Assembly (NCBI GenBank): GCA_018335765.1
Contig: JAGXRU010000211.1
Coordinates: forward strand, 1 to 5,789
DNA: 5,789 nucleotides
Reading direction: 5' to 3'
Source of the DNA: Alkaliphilus sp.
GTDB lineage: Bacteria; Bacillota; Clostridia; Peptostreptococcales; Thermotaleaceae
This document shows positions 1-5,789 of this stretch, piece by piece (positions within the stretch are counted from its first letter, which is position 1; each line of letters starts with the position of its first letter). Below the pieces are notes generated by a model. The model searched no databases. It was not told where the DNA came from and saw nothing but the letters and a program-made list of their open reading frames with translations. The position numbers and the translations under genes are program-made.

Positions 1-1610
1 GAAGTCTTGAGCATCAAATTTCAGCGGAAGGTTCATCTTCCACCTCAACCATATTAGATAGATTAATGAACCAATATGCACATAAATCAGAACGATTTGA
101 GAGCCTAAACGGTTATGGCTATAAAAGTGAAATAAGAGGGGTACTAAAGGGTCTAGGCTTCTCTGAAGAAGAATTCGCACAACCCATGGTTGAACTCAGT
201 GGTGGTCAGAAGACAAGAGTAAGCCTTGCTAAATTATTGTTAAAAAAACCTGACATACTATTATTGGATGAGCCTACGAACCATCTGGATTTTGAAGCCA
301 TAGAATGGCTTGAAGGGTTTTTAAAGTCCTATCAAGGCACAGTCTTAATTATTTCCCATGATCGGTATTTTTTAGATCAAATAGTTGGAAAAATATATGA
401 TCTTGAAAACAGAAAGCTTGTTCAATATAATGGCAGCTATTCACATTTTGTATCAAAAAAGATTATTTTGTTTGATCAAAAACTAAAGGAATATACAGAA
501 CAGCAAAAAGAAATTGATAAGCAACAAGAGCTAATTCGCAGATTTAAACAGCATGGCACGGAGAAACTTGCAAAAAGAGCTAAAAGTCGAGAAAAACTGC
601 TTGCCCATATGGATATAATAGACAAGCCAATGAAATTTAACAAAAGGGCAAAAATAAAATTTGAAACTCAAATCAAGAGTGGCGATGATGTGCTGGATGT
701 TGAGGGTCTTTGTAAAAGCTTCAACACTAATCTGTTATTTAAGGATATCGACTTTAAATTATATAGGGGCGAAAGAGTCGGCCTCATAGGGCCAAACGGT
801 ATAGGAAAATCCACTTTGCTCAAGCTTATCCTCGGATCTGAATCGGCTGATTCGGGTACAATTAATATCGGACAAAATGTTCATATCAGCTACTTTGATC
901 AAGAGCAAGCTTTATTGAATTTAAACAACACAGTGATTGATGAGATTTGGCAAGAGAATATCAATTTCACGCATACCGAGGTTCGTTCCTTATTGGGTTC
1001 CTTTCTATTTACTGGTGATGAAGTGTTTAAAAATATTGCAAATATAAGTGGTGGAGAAAAAACACGGATTTCCTTGTTAAAGCTTATTCTCTCCAAGTCT
1101 AATCTGTTGTTAATGGACGAGCCCACAAATCATCTGGATATAGCCTCAAAAGAAGTTCTCGAAGATGCTTTAGTCAATTATGACGGCACTTTATTCGTTA
1201 TTTCTCATGACAGGTACTTTCTGAATAAGGTAGCAACTAAAATCCTTTCTCTTTCCAAGGAAGGAATGAAAGAATACCTGGGTAACTATGATTATTATTA
1301 CGAAAAAAAGAAGGACGCGGAACAGCTTAAGGTTGAAGAACCCCTTCAACTAAAAACAAAAACACAACTCAAGGATGAAAAACGTAAAGAAAAAGACAGA
1401 ATAGAGGAGGCTCGAAAAAACAAGCTCCAACAAAAAGATATTGAAAAGCAGATATCCCAACTAGAAGAAAAACTCAAAAATCTTCAATACCTCATGTGCC
1501 AAGAGGAGGTCTACTCGAATCCCGAGAAAAGCAAGCAGGTTTATGAGGAAACAAGCTTACATAAGCTTGAGCTTGAAGAATTATATGTGCAATGGGAGGA
1601 TACTATGTAA
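1..1610 (+). CDS. ABC-F family ATPase (YdiF/Uup-like), 5'-truncated by window edge
   Basis: Soluble twin-ATPase of the ABC-F family, whose members bind the ribosomal E site and rescue stalled translation or protect against antibiotics; they have no membrane domain. The frame is open leftward from base 3, so the Met at 66 is internal; 535 codons are visible and roughly 100 are missing, including the first Walker A. Numbering from that Met: first domain signature SGGQ (45-48), Walker B with catalytic E69, switch H98; charged helical inter-domain linker, the tRNA-interacting region (about 135-195), containing EKLAKRAKSREK; second domain Walker A GPNGIGKST (242-250), signature SGGEK (328-332), E352, H381; then a Lys/Glu-rich linker and C-terminal coiled coil (about 415-514). 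Both visible catalytic glutamates are intact, so it should be active. The C-terminal extension suggests the YdiF/Uup branch. Whether it is housekeeping or a resistance factor cannot be told from sequence. No clear terminator follows. Confidence 0.95.
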   Translation, partial: SLEHQISAEGSSSTSTILDRLMNQYAHKSERFESLNGYGYKSEIRGVLKGLGFSEEEFAQPMVELSGGQKTRVSLAKLLLKKPDILLLDEPTNHLDFEAIEWLEGFLKSYQGTVLIISHDRYFLDQIVGKIYDLENRKLVQYNGSYSHFVSKKIILFDQKLKEYTEQQKEIDKQQELIRRFKQHGTEKLAKRAKSREKLLAHMDIIDKPMKFNKRAKIKFETQIKSGDDVLDVEGLCKSFNTNLLFKDIDFKLYRGERVGLIGPNGIGKSTLLKLILGSESADSGTINIGQNVHISYFDQEQALLNLNNTVIDEIWQENINFTHTEVRSLLGSFLFTGDEVFKNIANISGGEKTRISLLKLILSKSNLLLMDEPTNHLDIASKEVLEDALVNYDGTLFVISHDRYFLNKVATKILSLSKEGMKEYLGNYDYYYEKKKDAEQLKVEEPLQLKTKTQLKDEKRKEKDRIEEARKNKLQQKDIEKQISQLEEKLKNLQYLMCQEEVYSNPEKSKQVYEETSLHKLELEELYVQWEDTM

Positions 1611-1621
1611 GGTTGATTAAA

Positions 1622-1657
1622 TCGACAAATAAGTCGAAATAAAAAGATCGAAATAAA
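1622..1657. repeat. Short TCGA-centred repeat cluster
   Basis: The decamer TCGAAATAAA occurs at 1634-1643 and again at 1648-1657, 14 bases apart, with a related copy (TCGACAAATAA) at 1622. TCGAC (1622-1626) and GTCGA (1633-1637) also form a 5-bp inverted repeat around a 6-base loop. No T-tract follows, so it does not look like a terminator. It could be a weak regulator site or chance in AT-rich DNA. Confidence 0.35.
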
Positions 1658-1736
1658 TGTATAGTTATCAGAATATATGTTAAACTGAATAAAGTATTAT
1701 TATTCTATATAACTAGTAGCATTTTTAAAATATATA

Positions 1737-1745
1737 TGGTAAAAT
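1737..1745 (+). promoter_or_regulatory. Candidate extended -10 element of the acpP promoter
   Basis: TGGTAAAAT is an extended -10 (TGn plus TAAAAT) about 70 bases before the acpP start. The matching -35 position (1717-1722, TAGCAT, 17-base spacer) is poor. A rival is TATCAT at 1775-1780 with TTAAAC at 1753-1758 (16-base spacer). The region is so AT-rich that neither is decisive. Confidence 0.3.
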
Positions 1746-1814
1746 AATCACGTTAAACCGCCTCAAAGGTAGAATATCATTAAAAATTATATTTAAAATA
1801 AAGGAGGTACACAT

Positions 1815-2045
1815 ATGGTATTTGATAAAATCAAAAGCATCATCATTGAGCAATTAGGTCTTGATGAGGATCACGAAATTACAATGGAAACAACTCTAAT
1901 GAAGGATTTAGAAGCGGACTCATTGGACGCAGTTGAAATCATCATGGCTATTGAAGATGAGTTTGATATCGAGATTCCTGATGAAGATGCAGAAGGCTTC
2001 AAAAACATTGGTGATATAGTTAGATATGCAACTGAAAAGAAGTAG
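1815..2045 (+). CDS. acpP: Acyl carrier protein
   Basis: Small acidic cytoplasmic carrier of growing acyl chains in type II fatty-acid synthesis; chains are held as thioesters on a 4'-phosphopantetheine arm added by holo-ACP synthase. The 76-residue length is typical. The attachment motif DSLDAVE lies at residues 35-41, with S36 as the modified serine, opening helix II; the acidic helix continues with IEDEFDIEIPDEDAE (46-60), the usual docking surface for fatty-acid enzymes. The start is firm: an ideal AAGGAGGT lies at 1801-1808, with GGAGG seven bases before ATG. It stands alone here, without the fabD, fabG or fabF neighbours common in many bacteria, and is probably transcribed by itself between the upstream gap and the terminator overlapping its stop codon. 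The sequence fits the primary fatty-acid ACP better than a polyketide or D-alanyl carrier, but separation from fab genes leaves a small chance of a specialised ACP. Confidence 0.95.
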   Translation: MVFDKIKSIIIEQLGLDEDHEITMETTLMKDLEADSLDAVEIIMAIEDEFDIEIPDEDAEGFKNIGDIVRYATEKK

Positions 2046-2070
2046 TTTGGTTTATCCAAACTACTTCTTT
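2036..2070. terminator. Bidirectional intrinsic terminator between acpP and tsaD
   Basis: A perfect 15-bp stem (2036-2050 pairing with 2056-2070) encloses the 5-base loop TTTAT. The acpP stop codon (2043-2045) and its last two lysine codons lie in the left arm. On the plus strand the right arm ends in TTCTTT and runs into more T-rich sequence. On the minus strand the arm ends in a similar CTTCTTTTC, so the hairpin can also end transcription from tsaD, which stops 20 bases away. Confidence 0.88.
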
Positions 2071-2096
2071 ATAATTCTTTATAATTCTTTTTATAA
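2065..2096. repeat. Tandem 10-bp TTCTTTATAA repeat
   Basis: TTCTTTATAA occurs head to tail at 2065-2074 and 2075-2084. A third copy with two extra T bases (TTCTTTTTATAA) spans 2085-2096. The array starts in the right arm of the terminator and runs into the last codons of tsaD. It supplies the T-rich tail for the acpP terminator and probably arose by slippage. Confidence 0.75.
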
Positions 2097-3128
2097 TGTT
2101 AGATTAGGAACAGCATTTAGATATAAATCCGACTGATTTCCATTAATATACTTATAGTAGGCTGCACATCCTATCATAGCTGCATTGTCTGTGCATAATA
2201 CGAGAGATGGATATTTGACATGAAAACCTAGTTTATTGGCTTCTTCCTTTAACAATTCCCTTAGCCCGCTATTGGCTGCCACACCTCCAGCCAGCACAAT
2301 CGTATCCGTATTTTTCTCAATTGAAGCCTCAAGGGTTTTATGTACCAGCACTTCTATCACTGCCTGTTGAAAACTTGCCGCCACATCTTGAACAACTAAG
2401 CTATTTCCTTTTTGCTTTTCACTGTTTAGATAATTAAGCACTGAAGATTTCAAGCCACTAAAGCTAAAGTCATAGCTATTGTCTTTTAGATACGTCCTTG
2501 GAAATTTTATTTTCTTACCATCTCCGGTTTTAGCCAATTGATCAATCAACGGCCCTCCCGGGTAACCTAAGCCCAATGCTCTCGCTACCTTGTCGAAAGC
2601 TTCTCCCACTGCATCATCCCTAGTTTTCCCCAATATTTCATAAAGTCCATGCCCGCTCACATAAACCAAATGCGTATGTCCTCCGGAGACGATCAAGCAT
2701 AAAAATGGCGGTTCTAATTCTTTGCATTCAATATAATTGGCATAAATATGCCCTTCTATATGATTCACGCCCACCAGAGGAATTCCAAGGGCATATGACA
2801 TTGCCTTAGCTACAGATACCCCCACTAACAGTGCCCCCACTAAACCAGGCCCGTAGGTAACTCCAATATGGTCTATCTCATGAAGCCCCACTCCAGCAAC
2901 ATCCAGTGCCTCTTGAATAACAATATTGACATTTTCAACATGCTTTCTTGAGGCTACCTCAGGGACGACACCACCATATTTTTTATGCTCATCTATTTGT
3001 GAAGAAATAATATTTGATAATATTTCTCTCCCATTTTTCAATACAGCAGCTGAAGTTTCGTCACAGCTCGTCTCCAGTGCCAGAGTCAAATAAAATATCC
3101 CATTTTTAGGTTCTAAAACTTTGTGCAC
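2091..3128 (-). CDS. tsaD: tRNA N6-threonylcarbamoyladenosine synthase subunit TsaD
   Basis: Catalytic subunit that, with TsaB and TsaE, transfers threonylcarbamoyl from its adenylate (made by TsaC/TsaC2) to A37 of tRNAs reading ANN codons; cytoplasmic and usually essential. The 345-residue length is normal for this Kae1/Qri7/YgjD family. Motifs: N-terminal ASKHA signature ALETSCDET (17-25); metal-binding HIEGH with H123 and H127; SGGHTHL (148-154); GYPGGP (188-193); FSFSGLKS (221-228); nucleotide loop GGVAANSGLR (281-290); metal ligand D314 in CTDNA. The start is GTG at 3128, backed by GAGGTG five bases upstream; it gives about a dozen residues more than the usual MxxLAIETSC start, and a TTG at residue 14 is a weaker alternative. 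It follows a beta-helix membrane protein gene by 36 bases and seems to be last in that operon; tsaB and tsaE, often adjacent, are not in view. It converges on acpP across a shared terminator. Confidence 0.97.
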   Translation of the reverse strand: MHKVLEPKNGIFYLTLALETSCDETSAAVLKNGREILSNIISSQIDEHKKYGGVVPEVASRKHVENVNIVIQEALDVAGVGLHEIDHIGVTYGPGLVGALLVGVSVAKAMSYALGIPLVGVNHIEGHIYANYIECKELEPPFLCLIVSGGHTHLVYVSGHGLYEILGKTRDDAVGEAFDKVARALGLGYPGGPLIDQLAKTGDGKKIKFPRTYLKDNSYDFSFSGLKSSVLNYLNSEKQKGNSLVVQDVAASFQQAVIEVLVHKTLEASIEKNTDTIVLAGGVAANSGLRELLKEEANKLGFHVKYPSLVLCTDNAAMIGCAAYYKYINGNQSDLYLNAVPNLTL

Positions 3129-3132
3129 AACT

Positions 3133-3139
3133 TCACCTC
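3133..3139 (-). promoter_or_regulatory. Ribosome binding site fixing the GTG start of tsaD
   Basis: On the minus strand GAGGTGA lies about five bases before GTG at 3126-3128. It is the only good Shine-Dalgarno match near the tsaD N-terminus. It therefore favours the GTG over the in-frame TTG 13 codons later. Confidence 0.65.
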
Positions 3140-3164
3140 GTCATATTTTTCTGTTCAATTATTC

Positions 3165-4316
3165 TTAAAGTAATGGTTCAATGTCCTTTGGTTTTTGAAA
3201 AACATTCCTCAAATTTATCATATAACTGCCAATACCAAATACGATGGCTACAAAAGACACAAAGTTTCCTAAGTACGGTATAAAGGAAACAAGCATAAGT
3301 ATGAATATCCCCAAAATCATAGGAAGCAAGGGTTTCGTTTCTCCCTTTAAGATCTTGCTCCCTATCCATAAAGCCACCGGCAGCTTGGCAAGATACAAAA
3401 GCACCCCATAGATCATAAGTGAAATAATTCCAATCGGTATCCCTATAACGGTAAGCATTACCAAAAGAGCTGCAATCGGTATGACTATCAATCCAACAAA
3501 TCCTAAGCCCAAGCTATGCAATGGCTTTTCCTGTATGGTTAGTGCAGTTTTTCTCATAAAGCCAGTAAATATCAATGTCAATATGGTTCCTACGATTAAA
3601 TAAGAGAGAATTGAAAGAGCCCTTTTCACAACATGAAAAACTTTGATACCCTCTTCTGCTTTTTTTCTATTCTCCTCAAAATTCTCATCTACTGCCGGTT
3701 CTTTCCGTATCACTTGCCCATCCACAACACCTTCAGGAACCAACATCTCATTGGCACTTGTATAAGTCAAATTACCGTTAATCTTCGCATCAGGTCCAAA
3801 GGTTAGTGTTGATGAGCCGACCTCCACATCTCCCTTGACAAGCCCGTTGATAAGCACATTTTCAGCACCTGCTCTAAAATCTCCGCCCACAAAACCATTC
3901 AAGGTTGCTTTTCCAGAAAGAACATTAAGATTCCCATTGATAGCCGAATTCTTTTCCAGCAGTATATCACTAGAAAGCACAGTGGCATTTCTTGCTATTT
4001 CTCCACCTATTACCACTCTGCCGGCTCCAATTCGCAGATCCCCATCTACCTTACCGCCGATTATAGAATTGCCGGCTCCCAGAATAATATCTCCATTGAT
4101 ATGTCCATTATTTTCAAAATCTCCTCCGACTGCAAATACATCTCCATTTACACTTCCAATAATTTTTATATAACCTGCTCCTAAAAATAAATCATGGTTG
4201 ACAAGCTCATCCTTTTCCAAAACAAAGGTGTCTTTGGTATTCTCAGCAGCAAAGATTGTCGCTGGAATGGAAATAATCATCATCAGGGTCAAAATAATTG
4301 TTAAAAATCTTTTCAT
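3165..4316 (-). CDS. Secreted bactofilin-like beta-helix protein with C-terminal membrane domain (larger paralogue)
   Basis: A 383-residue membrane protein of the broad polymer-forming (bactofilin-like) group; no exact function is known to me. Residues 1-24 form a signal peptide (MKRF, hydrophobic core, cleavage near IFAA). Residues 41-200 hold nine beta-helix rungs, each opening at a Gly-Asp/Asn-type corner: positions 41, 58, 75, 92, 109, 128, 145, 162, 181 and an edge at 200. Spacing is 17 residues six times and 19 three times. A charged linker (about 203-230) leads to some four or five membrane helices (about 233-253, 267-310, 332-366) with a VIGIP motif at 290-294. The signal peptide and the basic segment after the first helix place the rungs outside the cell. 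ATG at 4316 is chosen over TTG at 4319 because GGAGG lies eight bases upstream. It sits 30 bases after its shorter paralogue and 36 before tsaD. Possible roles are envelope scaffold or stress-response effector; both are inference. Confidence 0.85.
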   Translation of the reverse strand: MKRFLTIILTLMMIISIPATIFAAENTKDTFVLEKDELVNHDLFLGAGYIKIIGSVNGDVFAVGGDFENNGHINGDIILGAGNSIIGGKVDGDLRIGAGRVVIGGEIARNATVLSSDILLEKNSAINGNLNVLSGKATLNGFVGGDFRAGAENVLINGLVKGDVEVGSSTLTFGPDAKINGNLTYTSANEMLVPEGVVDGQVIRKEPAVDENFEENRKKAEEGIKVFHVVKRALSILSYLIVGTILTLIFTGFMRKTALTIQEKPLHSLGLGFVGLIVIPIAALLVMLTVIGIPIGIISLMIYGVLLYLAKLPVALWIGSKILKGETKPLLPMILGIFILMLVSFIPYLGNFVSFVAIVFGIGSYMINLRNVFQKPKDIEPLL

Positions 4317-4324
4317 CAAAGCTT

Positions 4325-4329
4325 CCTCC
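4325..4329 (-). promoter_or_regulatory. Ribosome binding site deciding ATG 4316
   Basis: GGAGG, within GGGGAGGAAGC on the minus strand, lies eight bases before ATG at 4316 and only five before TTG at 4319. The spacing and the stronger codon favour ATG. The choice changes the protein by one residue. Confidence 0.65.
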
Positions 4330-4346
4330 CCGTAAATTATTTGACA

Positions 4347-5309
4347 TTATTCCTTCTTTTTCAGATCCATATGATTCTCGTCTTCATTCCTGTTTACGGG
4401 AACAAATCCCATTTTAGGCAAAGTGATTATTTCCCCTGCTTTACTATCTATCACAGCACCTATTCCTATAGCCTTAGCCAAAAATATAAAGGATTTTCCG
4501 ATAATAGTCAGATCAATTATGCCATAAGCCAAGGTTCCAATCGTCAGCGCTGTCAACTGTGACCAATTTTTCCCAAATTTCAAGCCTATTTTGTTCCCTA
4601 TCGCCAGCCGAACCGCTGTATTCCCGGTGAAGCCTAGCACCATCATAAGTGGTGTCAGAAGCAGTACAAAGGGTATTCCCAATACCACCATAACCAGCAT
4701 TGTCACCAATACGTAAAAACCAATCACGATCATAATACCAATGAGAAACTTTCTTCCGACCTCTACAAATACAGAATCAGCCATATTGTGAAATCTTTGA
4801 GGAAAAATCAACAGGGCGATAACAGAGAGAATATACCCTATGATCAGCTTTATTATGGTATAGATAAAAATCAGTAAAAACAAGGCCGAAAATCCTGGTA
4901 GCCCGAGCCTATTTAAGCTTCCAATACTCAGTCGGGCTCCCCCAATGGACGAACCCACTTCTTCAGAAATTCCATCTCCCAAAATTTGGACTGCATCCCC
5001 CACTATTTTGCCTTTATTTGTTAGGCTTATTCCTCCAAATAATGACACTGCATTTCCTGTCACAACACCATCAATGCTTACATTCCCAAAGATAGCCACC
5101 GCATCGCCATCTACCTTTCCTCGGACATTCACATCACCAAAAATAGCAACAGCACTCCCTCGAACCTCTTCATTAGAAGCCACATTGATTTTACGAAAAA
5201 TCCCAACAACATCTGAAATAATCCTATTTTCTATTCCAACTGCCGTACCTGAAATGATTATGATAAAAGCAACCACCATACAACTAAATCTTATAAATCT
5301 ACTTTTCAT
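4347..5309 (-). CDS. Bactofilin-like beta-helix protein with C-terminal membrane domain (shorter paralogue)
   Basis: A 320-residue membrane protein built like its downstream neighbour but with a shorter helix domain; function unknown. Residues 1-25 form a signal peptide or uncleaved anchor (MKSRFIRF then a hydrophobic stretch) with no clear cleavage site. Four rungs follow, opening at G51, G68, G85 and G104 (spacing 17, 17, 19), with near-identical starts GSAVAIFGDV and GDAVAIFGNV. About four or five membrane helices span roughly 140-168, 186-227 and 253-286, with VLGIPF at 209-214 matching VIGIP in the neighbour, so the membrane domains are probably homologous. The C-terminal tail is highly charged and ends KKKE. 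ATG at 5309 gives a normal signal-peptide n-region and has GGTGG eight bases upstream; ATG at 5324 adds five residues and is possible. The start overlaps the preceding gene by 11 bases (26 for the earlier ATG), pointing to translational coupling. Confidence 0.83.
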   Translation of the reverse strand: MKSRFIRFSCMVVAFIIIISGTAVGIENRIISDVVGIFRKINVASNEEVRGSAVAIFGDVNVRGKVDGDAVAIFGNVSIDGVVTGNAVSLFGGISLTNKGKIVGDAVQILGDGISEEVGSSIGGARLSIGSLNRLGLPGFSALFLLIFIYTIIKLIIGYILSVIALLIFPQRFHNMADSVFVEVGRKFLIGIMIVIGFYVLVTMLVMVVLGIPFVLLLTPLMMVLGFTGNTAVRLAIGNKIGLKFGKNWSQLTALTIGTLAYGIIDLTIIGKSFIFLAKAIGIGAVIDSKAGEIITLPKMGFVPVNRNEDENHMDLKKKE

Positions 5310-5789
5310 AAAGAGCACCACCATTCGAAATTCGTCCTGTTATCATTTTTATCAATATCAGCTGCAGCCCTATAAAAAATGTGCATAACAGCAACAATAG
5401 AGCAAAGTATACTCCTATCATTTCCTTGTGGTACGAAGGCAGATTACTCAGTCCGTTAACCCAAACAGCTCCTAAATTCGAAACTATTCTACCCAGTTGA
5501 TTTGCAAACGCCGAAAGGCTGATCCAATCAGTTACGGCGGTCACGTAGCTGTGGTTTTCTCTAAAGTCCACTGTACCATATCTCAAAAATATGAAAGCAG
5601 TTAATAGGGCAAACAGCATGACAGTACCTGTAATGATAATTGGCATGTATGTTTTTTTGTGCATGTAGCTCTTGACATCAATTGATTTCATTATCATCAC
5701 TTCAAAATCTTTGGGAGCTATGAAATTTTCAAGTTCATCCACACCAGACAATGCTTCATCGAGTATTTCGAATTCAGATCTGCATAAAC
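5299..5789 (-). CDS. Putative zinc-finger-type anti-sigma factor, membrane-anchored, N-terminus cut by window edge
   Basis: Probable regulator that holds an ECF sigma factor at the membrane; this is inferred. The frame stays open to the right edge, so the TTG at 5751 is internal and 162 codons are visible. The first residues read LCRSEFEILDEAL, then VDELENFIAPKDFEVMIMKSI. This resembles the stretch after the last zinc-binding cysteine of zf-HC2 anti-sigma factors (a C-R-x-E helix, then a P-x-D-F-E-x-x-V/I-M segment). The zinc-finger core (HxxxCxxC) is not in view, which is the main doubt. Counting from codon 5751: membrane helix about 36-57, polar loop of about 50 residues, second helix about 111-136, short tail ending in LYEK. 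Positive charges flank the first helix on its N-terminal side, consistent with a cytoplasmic N-terminus. Its 3' end overlaps the next gene, so it is co-transcribed with the beta-helix membrane proteins, its likely regulatory partners or targets. A generic two-helix membrane protein is the alternative. Confidence 0.65.
   Translation of the reverse strand, partial: LCRSEFEILDEALSGVDELENFIAPKDFEVMIMKSIDVKSYMHKKTYMPIIITGTVMLFALLTAFIFLRYGTVDFRENHSYVTAVTDWISLSAFANQLGRIVSNLGAVWVNGLSNLPSYHKEMIGVYFALLLLLCTFFIGLQLILIKMITGRISNGGALYEK
5318..5322 (-). promoter_or_regulatory. Ribosome binding site supporting ATG 5309
   Basis: GGTGG on the minus strand lies eight bases before ATG at 5309, inside the 3' end of the preceding gene. 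The rival ATG at 5324 has only AGGA, about ten bases upstream. The margin between the two starts is small. Confidence 0.45.

Larger units (their letters stand above)
1611..1814. other. AT-rich intergenic region between ABC-F gene and acpP
   Basis: This is the longest non-coding stretch in the window. It holds a TCGA-centred repeat cluster near the ABC-F stop, an AT-rich middle with several possible -10 elements, and the acpP ribosome binding site at its end (AAGGAGGT, 1801-1808). I see no RNA gene, no good intrinsic terminator for the ABC-F gene, and no convincing match to FapR or FabT operators, which control fatty-acid genes in some Firmicutes. Confidence 0.7.

Noticed and set aside
66..68. 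ATG at 66 as the true start of the ABC-F gene
   Set aside because: The frame is open to the left edge with plausible coding sequence, and the protein would lack the first Walker A; the gene is simply cut by the window.
899..1126. Minus-strand open frame of 75 codons inside the ABC-F gene
   Set aside because: It is fully antisense to the second ATPase domain, whose motifs are intact.
1871..2059. Minus-strand open frame of 62 codons inside acpP
   Set aside because: It is antisense to a complete acyl carrier protein gene and starts in the terminator hairpin.
3129..3164. Separate promoter for tsaD in the 36-base gap
   Set aside because: TTGAAC occurs on the minus strand, but no -10 lies at suitable spacing before the GTG start, so a promoter here is not supported.
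3178..3369. Minus-strand open frame of 63 codons in another frame of the larger beta-helix gene
   Set aside because: It lies within the membrane-domain coding region in an alternate frame, and no homology is recognisable.
3835..4173. Plus-strand open frame of 112 codons opposite the larger beta-helix gene
   Set aside because: It is Pro/Ser/Thr-rich, as expected from the antisense of Gly-Asp repeats. There is no ribosome binding site evidence, and the minus-strand protein has clear domain structure.
4341..4562. Plus-strand open frame of 73 codons
   Set aside because: It lies opposite the C-terminal coding region of the shorter beta-helix gene, resembles no family I know, and has a composition typical of an antisense shadow.
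4945..5388. Plus-strand open frame of 147 codons opposite the shorter beta-helix gene
   Set aside because: It has the same repetitive Pro/Ser/Thr antisense composition and crosses the junction of two well-supported minus-strand genes.

Overview
The window is AT-rich DNA with strong GGAGG-type ribosome binding sites, short intergenic gaps and a Gram-positive-style ABC-F/ACP/TsaD gene set. It most resembles a low-GC Firmicute, probably a Clostridia-class anaerobe. That placement is inferred from composition and protein flavour, not from a marker gene. No rRNA, tRNA, CRISPR array, insertion sequence or phage gene was seen.

Left part, plus strand (1-2045). The window opens inside an ABC-F ATPase gene (to 1610) whose start and first Walker A lie off the left edge. 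A 204-base AT-rich gap follows, with a weak promoter candidate and a small TCGA-centred repeat cluster. Then comes acpP (1815-2045), encoding acyl carrier protein with its phosphopantetheine serine. Its stop codon sits inside a perfect 15-bp hairpin (2036-2070), which probably terminates transcription from both sides.

Right part, minus strand (2091-5789). Four genes read right to left with gaps of 36 bases or less, or overlapping, and look like one operon. In transcription order they are: a membrane protein, cut by the right edge, that resembles a zinc-finger anti-sigma factor; two different membrane proteins with an extracytoplasmic bactofilin-like beta-helix followed by a multi-helix membrane domain; and tsaD, the tRNA t6A-synthesis enzyme. 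The operon's promoter and any sigma-factor gene would lie beyond the right edge.

The most interesting part is the anti-sigma-like gene plus the two beta-helix membrane proteins. Both beta-helix proteins carry a clear 17-residue rung repeat (about nine rungs in one, four in the other) on the predicted outer side of the membrane. Classical bactofilins are cytoplasmic and lack a signal peptide. An envelope scaffold or sensing module controlled by an ECF-type sigma/anti-sigma pair is a reasonable hypothesis, but its function is not shown by sequence alone. The remaining genes are ordinary housekeeping genes.
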